From contig NMRA01000094.1 in assembly GCA_002633005.1 (NCBI GenBank), forward strand, positions 247,170-304,651: a DNA stretch of 57,482 nt, written 5' to 3'. The notes beneath the pieces are model-generated. The model did no database searches. It saw nothing but the letters and a program-made list of their open reading frames with translations, and had not been told where the DNA came from. The position numbers and the translations under genes are program-made. This stretch comes from Phoronis australis. Its lineage: Eukaryota; Phoronida; Phoronidae. How positions within the stretch are numbered: the first letter of the stretch is position 1; every line of letters starts with the position of its first letter. Shown one piece after another: positions 1 to 12,317 of this stretch.

Positions 1-939
1 GTGAACTACCCGGGCTGTGTGAAATTTCTGGGTCTAACGGAGACACTGACGCAGTGGTCAGCCAGCTCGCTGTATCAAGACTATAGTCAAAATCCAAATT
101 CGTTTTATCGTGTCCCTGTCAATAATAACGGCATGCTAAAGTTTCTTAATTTTCGTACTTCAGGAACATAATAATCACGTGTTTTGTACACATACGCGCA
201 CGCCGCACATCACATCTCGGAAATTTCCGATTTGACGGATGACAATGAATGAGCACAATGAAATTAAACAACGTCATTTTACAGCTTGTAAGATTCATAA
301 TAAACGTATTTTGAATATTGCAATGCATGTGTTCCAAAATCTAAATAACTTGGGTCCTATATTTTTGTACTCCTGCGCGCCGAATGAAAGTAATCGTGAG
401 TGTTGCTGTGTTGCAAAATCTCTTATCCTGGGCCGATTTGAAAAATTCAAAGTTGTACTCATATTTGTTTTCGCTCCTCTTTTCAAATATTACAGTAAAA
501 ACTACGTAAAACTCTCTCCATAAAAAGTACAGTCTGCTAGCTAGATTGAAATCAGCTGATCATATCTGCATGAGCGAAGCCAATTATCCTCGCTCGTGAC
601 TCGATGAATACTGAGAGCAGCTTGGCGGCATCCCTTTGAGCGTGAGCCGAGCGCGACTCATCCAAGGTGGATAAATACGATCTAGTTCAATTTTCCAAAC
701 CCCACCGTTTACCATGACCATTGGGGTTAGGACCAATCTTATTTAGTGGGAATGTTTATAGAATGAGGGCAGGGTGAAAACCAACATATTGATCTCAGTG
801 AAAGTCAATAATTGTATCCGTATAGTTCAGATATATGAAGCCAAACGCTCATGAATTTTTTAGATCTTTTGTGAAAATAAATGAATGTATAACTTTCACC
901 CTACATAACCAACGAATGTCACACGTGTTCTCAGCTAAT
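1..939. other. Unassigned sequence
   Basis: Short open frames on both strands near 146-523 overlap each other and show no domain. No gene is supported. Confidence 0.6.
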
Positions 940-1131
940 ACAACACAAAAGTAGTGAGCATGAGTCTATGACAGCATTTCAACATTTACAACACAAAAGT
1001 AGTGAGCATGAGTCTATGACATCATTTCAACATTTACAACACAAAAGTAGTGAGCATGAGTCTATGACAGCATTTCAACATTTACAACACAAAAGTAGTG
1101 AGCATGAGTCTATGACATCATTTCAACATTT
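940..1131. repeat. Minisatellite, 48 bp x 4
   Basis: Exact 48-bp units starting acaacacaaaagtagtgagc. Units 1 and 3 have gacagc, units 2 and 4 gacatc, so the array is two 96-bp dimers. Confidence 0.95.
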
Positions 1132-4001
1132 ACTGCAAGTGTAATATCATTGATCAACATTGCAAAAACAACGTGTAAAACAGTTTTAAAATGCACGACA
1201 ATTAAAACAAGGAAAGAAAATAAAAAATTGAAAAAGCAAGTGAAGTAAAGCAACAACTCACTGTCGACTTCTGATGCCTAGATTCACTCGAATGCCATGC
1301 ATCAAACAACATATTTCACGCTGAAAAGAGAATGGCGAAAAGGTTTAACTTAACAATATTCCACTTGACAGTGAAAGCTATATTAGGACTAAAACTGCAT
1401 TCATTACTGGATCCTTCATTTGTTTATGTATACCCAGAGCTTCCACAACTAAATAGGTTGTTAGAGATGGCCCTGTTTGTTGCTTTAACAGGTTGCTCAG
1501 AGTCTTAATGTGAGGATGGAAATTTTAAGAATACAAAATCATGCTTCTCAACAAATACTATTTCAAGTAGTGCTCACATGGTGTTCAATTCTCTCTTTTA
1601 TCTACCGCAACAAAGCAGACAATCAAGACTTAGCTGGCCACTGGGGATGATTTAATTCTAAAATCTGCCAGTACAGGATTGTCCAGAATTAGAGCACTTG
1701 AAACAGGCCTGCTTAGCTATATTACATAGGCATCATCAATGTGGTAAATAGTTAGGCATCATCAATGTGGTGAATTAAGTTAGCCATCATCAATGTTAAA
1801 AAGTAAACTAAGACCTACTCAGTTAATGGAATGCCTTTGTGAACACTGTTTTCATTCAGATGGAGTGTCTGCTCAGTCACTCCTCTTATCTATTGTCTGA
1901 TGAAAATTCACAAGTCTAACCTAGGTGCACTCTGCTGCAGTCATTATCCTGTTTTCTACAGTTTCAAATACTGACTGCAACACTATCAGTCCTTCAGATG
2001 TATTAACCACTCCAGAGAGATTTACTAGGCACAGAAAAAATACATTAACTTGAGAACCCTTTAGCTTGAAATCAATCTCTCAAAAAGCCATTAACACATA
2101 GACTACACATGTTCAGGTAACTAATGAATGGTAAACTCAGTGTTGCCACAAAGGGCCTCAGTCACAGGTTTGTAACAAACAGATCACATCACTTGGGTCC
2201 TGGAGCAAAGGTAATTATCTGGATAATATGTACTTTAGATATCTGTTACATTTCTATGTTAATGTCTACCATCACCAGTTGGCAATAGCAGACCTTTATA
2301 GTTCATAAATACAACAAGTGCTTTGTTAGATTATAAATTTAAAATTTTTTAAACTATCAAAATTGACATGAAAATGTAATTATTTTAAAATGCCTATTAC
2401 CCGGTGCACGTGTGGGAATTTCCGATAGCGTATGATGGAGTCAATTACATTTAAAAACAATTACGTCACTAACGTAAATAGAAACTGGACATATTCTGTG
2501 GAAAAAGGGGCCGCTCTTTCTAACGGAATAAATGTTCTAAATTAAGCAGTAATTCTGCAATTACTTTTGGAAAATAGCCAAAAAATGGTTGAATAGTTAG
2601 TTAACCTGTCATGACACTATCTTTGTGGTATTACGATTGTATTGCAGACCAGTGCTGCCTTCTCAGTGTTCGGTATTATGTCAATGACCAGTGCTGCCCT
2701 CTCAGTGTTCAGTATTATGTCACAGACCAGTGCTGCCCTCTCAGTGTTCAATATTATGTGACATTAACTAATAAATGATATAAATGAATGTCTGTACTTT
2801 CTGTAAGCATTTTCATCCTCATGTGCCAGTAATTGCTAGCAATTATGTAACAATCAATAGAGTTACAAAAGAATTATGAGAGTGCTAATGATGTTTCATG
2901 GGAACACTGGAGTAGGCAGGTAAAGAGGTAAAATCAATGACAAGACGAATTCATCACTTCAAGTAGTCACCGTAACATCATCAACCATGATGAAAACATG
3001 TCTCCTGCTGTGACAGGTGCAAGTAACAAGTTGAAGCATCCTGGAATCTCATAAACTAACAACTTTTACGTTAGACCAACTGAACACTCTTTTATTCTCA
3101 ACAATTAAAGATAAAAGAATAAATTAAAATCCAAGACTTTCAAGCATGCAGTGCTGATTAGTAGAATCACTAATGCTAAATACAGATAAGCCATGGGCGA
3201 ATAATACATGGATGCTAGTTTCTAGGGCTGCAATTTGCACTCCCTNCCCCCCCCCCCCCCCCGTGCATGGACCTAATAACTGCTGGCAGTTCTTAACAAG
3301 CCCACACATAACACCTATTTTGACTCGGGAACATTTAACATCTACTATTTCATGAACAAGTCTTAATAGTTTTGTGCTGGATTTGCAGCCGGCACTGTAA
3401 TCATTTACATCATCATCGTCCTTCCATTCATTTGCATCATCATCGTCCTTCCATTCGCCAAGTGCTCCACTCTACACGACTACTTTTATCTTTGCCAATT
3501 TCCAGTCAGCAATACGTGACTTATCAACTTCGCATATGAGTTCAGAAAAAATAGATCTATGGCTACCACATTTCTTTAAATTTGTCTTGGCATTACAAAC
3601 ATTGAAAACGTCTAAATGAGACTTGTGAATACACCACAAGTGCTGGAAGATAAAGCATCATCTTGTGATGTACACATTTACACAATTTGCACTTGACACA
3701 GACCTGAGTTTATCAGGCGCTTGTGTAACACGACTGACACCGAGCAAGATGACAACACAGCGACCATTTTTGACACTAGTTTGAGAGGTGGAGCAAATTG
3801 CACTGAATATGTCGTTCCAGTGTCAACTAGATGTCTCAACAGAAACAAGGGCAAGGTTAAAGGGATCATCTGTTACGCTGGAGCCATAGGGTGATCCGCT
3901 TGCATTCCACGTGGTTTGGACATTCGCTATTTTGCCCAAAAGTCTTCACGTAAATGACTCGTGCTGATATATTTTGTGATCTTATGTCACGTAAATATGA
4001 C
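1132..4001. other. Unassigned sequence with small repeats
   Basis: Holds a short gttaggcatcatcaatgtgg repeat at 1732-1795, a 3-copy minisatellite (2646), a poly-C tract with one N (3245-3262) and a two-copy tttgcatcatcatcgtcctt block near 3400-3460. No exon with good splice signals was seen. Confidence 0.55.
2646..2760. repeat. Minisatellite, about 41 bp x 3
   Basis: Three units starting gaccagtgctgccctctcag. Confidence 0.85.
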
Positions 4002-4005
4002 TTAA

Positions 4006-4062
4006 AGGCGAAGGCAACCTTATTTTAGCTCAAAATGACATGGAAAAAGGTTGTCTTCGCCT
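4006..4062. mobile_element. 57-bp micro-MITE related to the THAP element
   Basis: Begins AGGCGAAGGCAACCTT and ends AGGTTGTCTTCGCCT, between TTAA at 4002-4005 and 4063-4066. The inverse of its right part matches the first 50 bp of the 32870 element, so it is almost two terminal repeats back to back. Confidence 0.75.
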
Positions 4063-4066
4063 TTAA

Positions 4067-6480
4067 GTGTAGTAACTCCCACCATGATAACTCACAATGT
4101 TACAATTGTTTCTCATGTAAAAATGGCTTATGACAAGAAATGAAGACTGCACACAGGTAAGGGTTTAATAGGAGAGATGCTTTGAGTTGATTGGCTGTTT
4201 TATGTTTATTTAGGTATAAATATTCATGTATTAAGTGTGGAGCTCACAACTGTAATCAGGGATTCACAGGAATGTACCAGATAGCCTTCAGTAGACCATC
4301 CTCATATAACTATAGCTCTACAGCTGACAGAATGTGCTAACTGATATAGCAATCTAGAACTGAATAAAGGTAAAATTTTGATATCCGTATTAAAAATGCG
4401 TTGTTATAAATCATCACGTTGACGTGGTATAAGTAAGAATTATTAGTCTTCATACACGCCATGTTTGTCACATCACATGACCCATAGTTAAGTATGAAAA
4501 GATCTGTCCTGACTAGGACTTGAACTTGGCCTGGGACTTCCTACTAACTGTGCTGTTGCTCTAGTAACGCAATGTGACCAACATATAGCGTAATTATTCT
4601 AATCTGAAGCAATTAAGGACACAAAATGGCTGAGAACTTAACTTCTTCATTTTCATGAAAGATAAGTAAGACCACAGAATTAGTTTTATACATTAGTTAC
4701 CTTTAGATAAGGTTTTAAGAAATACTAAATATTCAAAATGATATCAATATTATATGAAAAATGAAGAAAAGATCAATTCAAGGAATAACTGCAGGAACTG
4801 TTTAATTAGAAACCCATTATTTAGGACAACAACTAAACATGTCACTTGGATATAATGAATACACAAGCACATTATAAACACCTCTGCTTTATATCTGGGT
4901 TTCATCTGATAGATATTATTAAAACTGTAAATAGACTCAGCCTATATTCTATTGCATTTCCCACTAACACTGGCAACAGTGCAGTCATGTGACTCTGAGT
5001 TTATTTGTCCTGGTTATTTACTCAATGGCTCAGTCTGTCTGGTGGAAATATGCTTGAGTAGTTCATAAACATGTTTTGAAATTAGCTATTACGTATGTGA
5101 GCACAGAAACATTGACGTCCCAGTTACTTAAGATGGTGAAGCTGGAAAGCAAACAGAATGTTGAACAGTTTGGTGAAGTTACAGTGTAAACCTAAGGTAG
5201 GCAGCTCTTAGTACAGTATGTCTGTTGTAGGAAAGGACCGAGTTGTGAAATGTTTTCATTGTAGTGAACAGAAGACATTCATATATCTAGCTTGGGGCTA
5301 CATGTGGAGGTAGGCAATGTTCATGGAGAATTGCCTTGGCTAGACTAGATGATAGCAAGATTTACTGCTTGAAGTTATAATTGACCCTGTTATGGGCAAT
5401 TCTATTTGTGAGAACATTTTGATCAACTGAAAAAATGTTCATCCTAGGAAAATAATAAATACACCAATTGATAGGTATCATTGATAGCTTTGAAAGCCTG
5501 TATCAACTTTTCCCCTATCTTTTACGTACGCAGAGAATTTGACTTTTTTAAAATTTATCGTAAAATTCTGCGAGTTGCAATGAGTTACAATTTTTTTGTT
5601 TTATATAATGATATAGTAGAATGATTGCGAAGTGCAACACACTAATTTTTTGATGATATATTTTTAGAAATTTTTGTCAGACAGCTCGATATAAGTTAGT
5701 GTGCTGGAAGTATGTGATGGACGTACCCTCTGAATTTCTAGTATTAAATTGTTTGTTGTGACTACGATATGAATTCAAAATGATTCAAGCTCTTGGAGTA
5801 TTTAAGATATATTGGTGTTTTGCTACTAATTCAATGTTTTCTAATTAAAATGTACCGATTGACCTTTCCCACGAAATCATCACGGGTAGGGGTATGCTAG
5901 GAATATACTATAGGATTTTAACTTTTCAATACATTTGATTAAAGATATAAAACAACCACCTAAAATCTTCACTTCCCTTTGAAGATAAGCCATATAAGTG
6001 GAAAGAAGAGTGATAATCATTTTGTATTTGACAGCTATTTATCAGGAAAACCTGTTTTTATGCGTTAGATAGAATACCACTTCAAAAGCAATAAGCAAAT
6101 TGACAGCCAAAATGTAAAGTTTGAAATAAAGTTTAAAACATTACTAATCACTGTCATAAAAATGCATTTTAATTAATTGTTTTTTAAATCAAAACTCGCC
6201 CTAAGCTTGCAGAGAATTATTCTCTGGACCATTAACCGTTGATGGTTCTGATGCAGGCCCATGTAATAATGGTGATTTTGTAAAAGTATTAGTAACAGGC
6301 CATCAGTATCTTCTTAAAACAAAGTGTGAAGCATGGTTCAGTAGACAGCATCGACTTTTGGTACTCGAATCACCTGTGCTGACTTTCAGTGTGAAAACAA
6401 GACATTTTATAATTAATTGCATTTAAGATTATGATTTAGGAATATGTAGAACTAACTTAACAGATGTTCTATTTAGTGAT
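4067..6480. other. Unassigned sequence
   Basis: AT-rich and single-copy in appearance, apart from the weak exon candidate at 5265. Confidence 0.5.
5265..5309 (+). CDS. Possible 45-bp plus-strand exon
   Basis: Between tttcattgtag and GTAGGC a single frame is open: EQKTFIYLAWGYMW plus split codons at both ends. Composition is protein-like, but the support is only splice signals and 14 codons. No neighbouring exon is firmly assigned. Confidence 0.25.
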
Positions 6481-6482
6481 TA

Positions 6483-7760
6483 CCGTTTTCACCCTAATAA
6501 CTGCCCAGGGCGCTTAGAAAAATTCGTTTCAGGGGGGCGCTTATTGTAACCCAAGGCGGTTGAAACCCGGTTTCCGAAATGGGTGAAATTGGAAGCTAAG
6601 ATTCATCATATTTACGCTCTGAGACGTATCTGTAACCTATGACAGACTTTCTACAAAATTGTGGTGCATTGCTATCAAACTTTGCTGTTAAATAATACCA
6701 TAATTTTACAGAAAATTGTGCATAAATCCCCAGGGCGAAAACTCGCTGATTGACTGCCTCGCAATCGTCGATGTGGCAACTTGAATGCTTGAATAAAAAT
6801 ACAGTTTCAACTCAAGCAAATTACCTGAAATCCTCCTTAAGTTTTCCAGATAGCAGATTTTTAAGTTCCCGTAGAGTCGGGATTAACCATAGGTTAAGTC
6901 CAAATCTGAGCTAGATCGTGCCGCCTATGATCGTAGGCCTACCCGGTAACACAAGGAAAAATCACTGGATATTTTGTTGTCACTTGACGTTTGTTTTGAA
7001 GCTCATCTGCGTGTGTAAACGAGCTCGTGCATCTCACCAGAGTTCATTTGCCAGAGTAAACGCAATCTCACGAGCTACATGTGCATTCTACACATGCAGA
7101 AAGCAGAACGTGTTAATTCAGCACTTGCCGGTCTCATCTGCTAAAAACCTTCAACAATTGTCTTGGTAAGGCCCATATTAGTGGCCATGTGGCTGGATGC
7201 TGTGCGACTGTCTGACAGTTAATTTTCGTTGTAAGGGTGTGTAAGCATTCACTGTCAGCAGTCATTTTATCGGATATTTGGCTTTAAAAATACCAATTAT
7301 GATTAATCAATCAATCCCTCTTAAAAATAACGCCAAATTTTTTATGGTGTTAGAAAGTGTCGGACATTAGTGACAATATTTATTTCTTGCCAATGCTATA
7401 CCACCCGTTTTATGAATGGATAGTTACCGTCTTAAAGACCAGACCATAGTGGGACACATTCCTCGCAAGATCAGCAAAACTTCTGCGTTCTTTTTGAGGC
7501 ACGGCAGAACTTTGAAGTGTATAGTCACAGCTAAATACCGACATAGCGGTGAGGCTCATGGTCTACAAATTCCGCGCACAATGATTTTTTCAGGTACGTC
7601 AGATATTTGATAAATTGTGAACATTACTGTAGAATTTTAGGACTGTAGGCAAGGCATTTTTCGCAGTACACGTTCATGGACTGGGCACTTATTTTAGCAA
7701 AGTCTGAAAATGCGTGGGGGGCGCTTATAGGGGCATGGGCGGTTTTTAGGGCGAACACGG
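6483..7760 (+). mobile_element. TA-flanked DNA transposon (IS630/pogo-like ends)
   Basis: Inverted ends of about 26 bp (CCGTTTTCACCCTAATAAC, and the inverse of aaaccgcc...cgaacacgg) sit between TA dinucleotides at 6481-6482 and 7761-7762. A subterminal GGGGGGCGCTTAT motif appears near both ends. It carries a HIRAN-like coding fragment but no visible DDE/D transposase. Confidence 0.65.
7416..7610 (+). CDS. HIRAN-like fragment inside the TA element
   Basis: The frame reads YRLKDQTIVGHIPRKISKTS, AFFLRHGRTLKCIVTAKYRH and HGLQIPRTMIFSG. The order VGH-[IV]-PR-x-IS, FFLRHG, C-x-VT and G-x-IP matches, from memory, the C-terminal half of HIRAN-like domains often carried by invertebrate transposons. 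HIRAN domains bind DNA ends in repair helicases. The N-terminal half is missing here. Confidence 0.45.
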   Translation: MDSYRLKDQTIVGHIPRKISKTSAFFLRHGRTLKCIVTAKYRHSGEAHGLQIPRTMIFSGTSDI

Positions 7761-7947
7761 TAGCATGACTAGGTTTTCAACCAGCTCTTTAACTCATGCT
7801 TTCTTTTCTAATTTAAAGAGAGGCTGCTTTAAATAATGTCACATCACAGCACAGGCAAGTACAATTATGAATTTCTTGATCCACGATGGCATTCTCTTCA
7901 AATTTCAAAGAATATTCAGGCAGGTGTTTATTCTTCTCCCAGTTGCA

Positions 7948-8020
7948 TCAGTTCTTCCCGTGGTCTCCAACAATCTCCTCCATTGTTTCTAAACGCTGCT
8001 TTAATCTCCTCAACTTGAAG
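7948..8020 (-). CDS. Terminal exon with coiled-coil C-terminus
   Basis: After acceptor ttttttctgctgag, one base finishes an Arg codon and the frame reads FKLRRLKQRLETMEEIVGDH, GKN and stop. It is heptad-like and charged, as in a short coiled coil. An AATAAA (TTTATT on the plus strand, 7927-7932) lies about 15 bases after the stop, supporting a transcript end. The 196-bp intron to the exon at 8221 is in matching phase. Confidence 0.55.
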
Positions 8021-8220
8021 CTCAGCAGAAAAAAATAGTCTAATTCTTAAAAAGATTGAGGGATCAAAAATACGTAAGATGGGATATTATAATCATTTGC
8101 TTTGAATCATTTCATACAAGCCATCCAATGACCCAAAACACTGAAAAACACAAAAAGAATGACTACAGTCAGTGAGGGTGTGACAAAAATGCCCAGTAAA
8201 GTAGGTGACAGGTTCCTTAC

Positions 8221-8400
8221 CGCTTAAAAATGCCCAGTATCGGCTTTTTCAACACAGCATACCAGGTCAGAGCAGAAATAACATGTTGATTCCAGCGCAA
8301 TAGCAACTTGACATGTATTCCTTTTAGGTCTCTTGTTATTTGTACTCTAGAGTACCTTAGGAATTCTTTTGTATGAATATTTGTACATCTTGAAATTCCC
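8221..8400 (-). CDS. Penultimate exon of an unidentified minus-strand gene
   Basis: The frame contains EFLRYSRVQITRDLKGIHVK and then LLLRWNQHVISALTWYAVLK, ending ILGIFKR, with a GTAAGG donor at 8220. The phase (two bases left) fits the one-base start of the next exon at 8020. The 5' border is not certain; a stop lies just above 8405, and the nearest AG is cttag at about 8405. The hydrophobic stretch near ISALTWYAVLKKPILGIF may pack against or enter a membrane. I do not recognise the protein, and it is not shown to be the same gene as the armadillo-like one upstream. Confidence 0.5.
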
Positions 8401-8409
8401 AAAAGCTAA

Positions 8410-10100
8410 GCATTTCTTTGCAAATACGGGGTACCAACAGATAAACAATAAGTTCATTAAATTAGCATTTTGTTTTATTTACATTTTATAATGTGGGCCA
8501 ACTGTCTGATTAGAATAAGTTGAATTCTACTAAGAATTACTAGACGGCATTGTAAACTATAACTTATCTGCAAATACTTTTGAAACTGAAAAAAAATCAA
8601 TGCATTTAGTTTAAATCTGTAGCCACTTTTTCACATAATTTTAAAGCTGCCTTTGTAATATTATCATTTTTAAGTTCTTAGGTGTGAGATACATTTTATA
8701 TTCTGCAAGTTTAGAAAGTAAAAATATAACCTAAGGTTACTTTATTTGCTGAAAAATTGTAATTTCACGGGTGTGACGGACCTAAGTGACAGACGTACAA
8801 ATTTTCTGTACGTCTGTCACTTAACAAATAATCTTTGGGATCTAAAATTTTGGTCAATAGTATTGAGTAACAATTTAAAAGAGAATCTGAAATTATAATG
8901 ATTGAAAACTTTTAACATAACTAAACATTTTAACACCTTTTTGTGATGGAAGTACGCCGCCATGATATCCAGGAGTTGATCTTTGACCCCAAGAGGTCGA
9001 TGATGTGCCAAAGTTCAAATGTTATTTTTTATAAAGTTTGGTGTTCATGCAATTGCACACATTTGATAGTATAGTGAAATACCCATAATTAGCTTTTTAT
9101 GACAATAATTAGCAGCACACATGAAAATCAAGGTAATTTTTAGGGTCAAGTGACCCCAAAAATGGGTCCATTTAGGCAAAAAAATTTAAGTTATAGGACA
9201 GTCAAATATGGGTCTGAGACTAGAGAGAATGGACTTTCAGATGACACCAGAAATGTTAGTGTAACCAGAATTTTAATTTTTGACTCGAGCTTGACCTTTT
9301 CACCAAATTGCCCTTATAGGAATATTGCCTTGGAAATTCCCACATCATGAAATTACGTGCACAGGTTTTAATTCATATATTTCGCACTAGTCACAAGAAA
9401 ATAGGTTCTGAAGTAAGGAAAGTTAACTTTTGTTGTTTTCTATGGTTGGCTGTGGTTGGAATGACACTGATACCTGTATGATAGTTGTTATTTCCGACTT
9501 AACAAACTGCTTAATTCTTACTTTATTACTATGAATCTTTGAATAACCAGTGTAACGTCTGGTTGATGAACTGAAGAAGATGAAGTTGGTTGAAATATTA
9601 TGAAGATATTGAATAACGTGAACTTGACCAGCAATAAGTGTCAATGGCCTCACTGGAGGCTTACTAGTATGACAGTAGCTTGACCATTAGTAAATGTTAC
9701 TGGCCTCATTTTATTGTTAATTTCCCTTTATCTTCATGTGTATGTTTAATTATCGGTGCATTTGTTACTTATTTATCTTCCATTCTTGTCATCTTTTTTA
9801 TTTATATTTTTTCTTTTTTCTTTCACAAGGTATTATTTTTCCGTTTCTATGGACACTGGAAGGTCCTGGCAGTATGGCAACTTAACCAGCAATAAGTGTT
9901 ATTGAAAGGTTTTGACTGTAGCAGAGCAAGCTATGTAGGGTTTTTCACGGGCTCTTACAACAGGGAGCTCAATTTCAACTGTTCACTTTGTGCCTTATTT
10001 TCCACCCTCCTACAATTTGTTCAGCCATGAAATGCCTACCTGCATTCTTTTTGATTTTCTTGGTTTAGATAACCATTGCTACATTGGCGCTGGTGTCCGC
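8410..10100. other. Unassigned sequence
   Basis: Holds the palindrome at 8783 and two accagcaataagtgt copies (9629, 9888). Otherwise nothing recognised. Confidence 0.5.
8783..8823. repeat. Perfect 17-bp palindrome
   Basis: TAAGTGACAGACGTACA (8783-8799) faces its exact inverse (8807-8823) across a 7-base loop, aattttc. Confidence 0.95.
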
Positions 10101-10380
10101 AGTTATAGGTTCCTTTCAAATTCAAGCCATTCTGACTAGCAGTTATAGGTTCCTTTCAAATTCATGCCATTCTGACTAACAGTTATAGGTTCCTTTCAAA
10201 TTCAAGCCATTCTGACTAGCAGTTATAGGTTCCTTTCAAATTCATGCCATTCTGACTAACAGTTATAGGTTCCTTTCAAATTCATGCCATTCTGACTAAC
10301 AGTTATAGGTTCCTTTCAAATTCATGCCATTCTGACTAACAGTTATAGGTTCCTTTCAAATTCATGCCATTCTGACTAAC
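10101..10380. repeat. Minisatellite, 40 bp x 7
   Basis: Seven exact-length units starting agttataggttcctttcaaa. Units 1 and 3 share aagcc/tagc, the other five atgcc/taac. Confidence 0.95.
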
Positions 10381-10400
10381 AGAAGCACTTTTCCATCCCA

Positions 10401-10588
10401 TATTTCTTGACCCAGGAGCATATAGACTAGCTCATTTCTTGACCCAGGAGTATATAGACTAGCTGATCTTAACCCAGGACTATATAGACTAGCTCATTTC
10501 TTGACCCAGGGGTATATAGACTACCTCATTTCGTAACCCGGGAGTATATAGACTAGCTCATTTCTTGATACAGAAGTATATAGACTAG
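10401..10588. repeat. Minisatellite, about 32 bp x 6
   Basis: Units like atttcttgacccaggagtat followed by atagactagctc. Starts 20 bp after a different 40-bp array. Confidence 0.85.
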
Positions 10589-10775
10589 AGGGCCTTTCCC
10601 ACTGCCTTCGAAGCTTCAGCACCACTAAAGCTTCGGTTAAAGTCAACAGCACAAGTTAATTGTGAAGCAAAGAGGTGGATTTAACAGCGAAGCGTTGACG
10701 CTTCACTACCATTACAGCATTCTTCCATTGACCCCAACTTGTTCAATCCGATGAGAAATGAACAAGTTGGGCAGT
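10588..10775. mobile_element. Partial copy of the AGGGCCTTT MITE family
   Basis: Begins agggcctttcccactgcc and shares an inner block (ggtggatttaa) with 11416-11895. It includes a perfect 12-bp hairpin, CCCAACTTGTTC (10733-10744) with GAACAAGTTGGG (10760-10771). The right end is not clear. Confidence 0.4.
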
Positions 10776-11415
10776 TGACCATCGGAGCCAGTATCTTACA
10801 TGGCAGACTAACTCCATTCTGTATGAGGACTAGTTTTCTTTTGTTCGAAAATTGTTCTAATCCCCTGGTATCCAGACTGTCTAGGCTGTGCTGTTAAAAA
10901 TAAAAGATAACTTGTATACTGGTTGCAGACAAACCAATAACAATTCTGAATTTTGGTCAAATGCTGATCAGGTTTAATTTTTGAATCACCAAAACTGCCC
11001 AACTAAACTCCAAGTTAAGACAATCTATTCCACCCCAATGCATACTAATTCATTGAGTTTGACTGTCTTCATATGCATGCAGTCGGTAATAAGGTGCAAC
11101 CATTATACTTTTCATAACTTTTACATCCATGATAGCAGATACATAATTCTTATGTTTCATCCGATTCGTTGTTTTTAGCAGTTTGTTTGACTTTAATAAA
11201 TATATTTGGCCTGATGTTTTGATTTATTTAGCTACGTGTATTACCACCATGGTCAAATCAAAATTATAAAGCTAAGGTCACCTGGTTCCCGCATATGTTA
11301 CGATTTTCGCTCGCACTTAGCCTGATTATTACAAAATGTGAAGATGTGTTGTGAATGCCAAGTGAGCTTTCATTTTAATCCCATATAAAACAGAGGCGTT
11401 CACACTCACAGTATA

Positions 11416-11895
11416 GGGCCTTTCATACTAACGTCGACATGTCAATGTTTTGGGGAGCTGCGGTCAGTATGAACGCTTAAGTTCGGTCCTGGATCGAAAT
11501 TAACAGTGCCAGTTAACTTCGCAGTAAACAGGTGGATTTAAGAGTACAGTGTCGATACTGCGGTGCAGTATTAATGGTCAACTTCCCTCTCATCAAATCG
11601 CCAGGTGCCAATCCGTTGCTAATAGTTGCCTATATTTTGGTCTAATAATCACCAATCAAGTTAAAAATAAGTTTTATGTAAATTACCAAATGCAAATGTT
11701 CCCAAATTACCACACTAAAAAAAATCTTTGTGTACAGTGCTACCTTGCAATTGCTTTGATGACAATAGTGTCACCTACCATTTACTTTGATGTCAGTAAA
11801 ATACCGAACCCTGGAACATGAATGGTTTAGTTAACTTCGCAGTTTATATTGATGCTCTGCTCATACCGGAGTTTTAAGTCAGTATGAAAAGGCCT
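11416..11895. mobile_element. TA-flanked MITE (480 bp)
   Basis: Ends GGGCCTTTCATACTAAC and (inverse) AGGCCTTTTCATACTGAC, between TA at 11414-11415 and 11896-11897. Contains 'cttcgcagt' near both ends. The open frame 11549-11821 inside shows no known domain. Confidence 0.6.
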
Positions 11896-12317
11896 TACGA
11901 GCAAGGTTGAGAGCCCATAAATAAATTTCCTTTTCAATTTAAAATTTTACAAAAATAGGATTTTTAGCAAAAAATAAAACATCTTTGTCCAGATTCCTGA
12001 AATTTGATCTTACTTTGATGTAAAAATAACCTTTACACCCATTGACAGAGCCTATTTTACTTGTGCAAATACGGCAAACTTGGTCACCTGACGGTGCCGT
12101 CGCTTTTAGAACTCAAAAGTCGAAAGCAAATGTCCTTTTGAGTATGAAACAGGACTTAGTGACGTCGATGCAAACATTTGGAATTAGGTTTCTGGGTGTT
12201 TCAGGATTGATTACTGTATTTAGTTTTATTTCACACATGTTAAAAGTTTTTAAACTTGGACATTCAGCATGACAAAAACACCAATTCAAAAACAAAATGG
12301 CCGACTTCGACTGTTCT

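Noticed and set aside
9680-9895. Hydrophobic 71-residue plus-strand protein
   Set aside because: T-rich DNA gives Phe/Leu/Ile-rich frames by chance; there is no supporting signal.
11549-11821. 90-residue plus-strand protein
   Set aside because: It lies within a TA-flanked MITE and has no recognisable domain or splice context.
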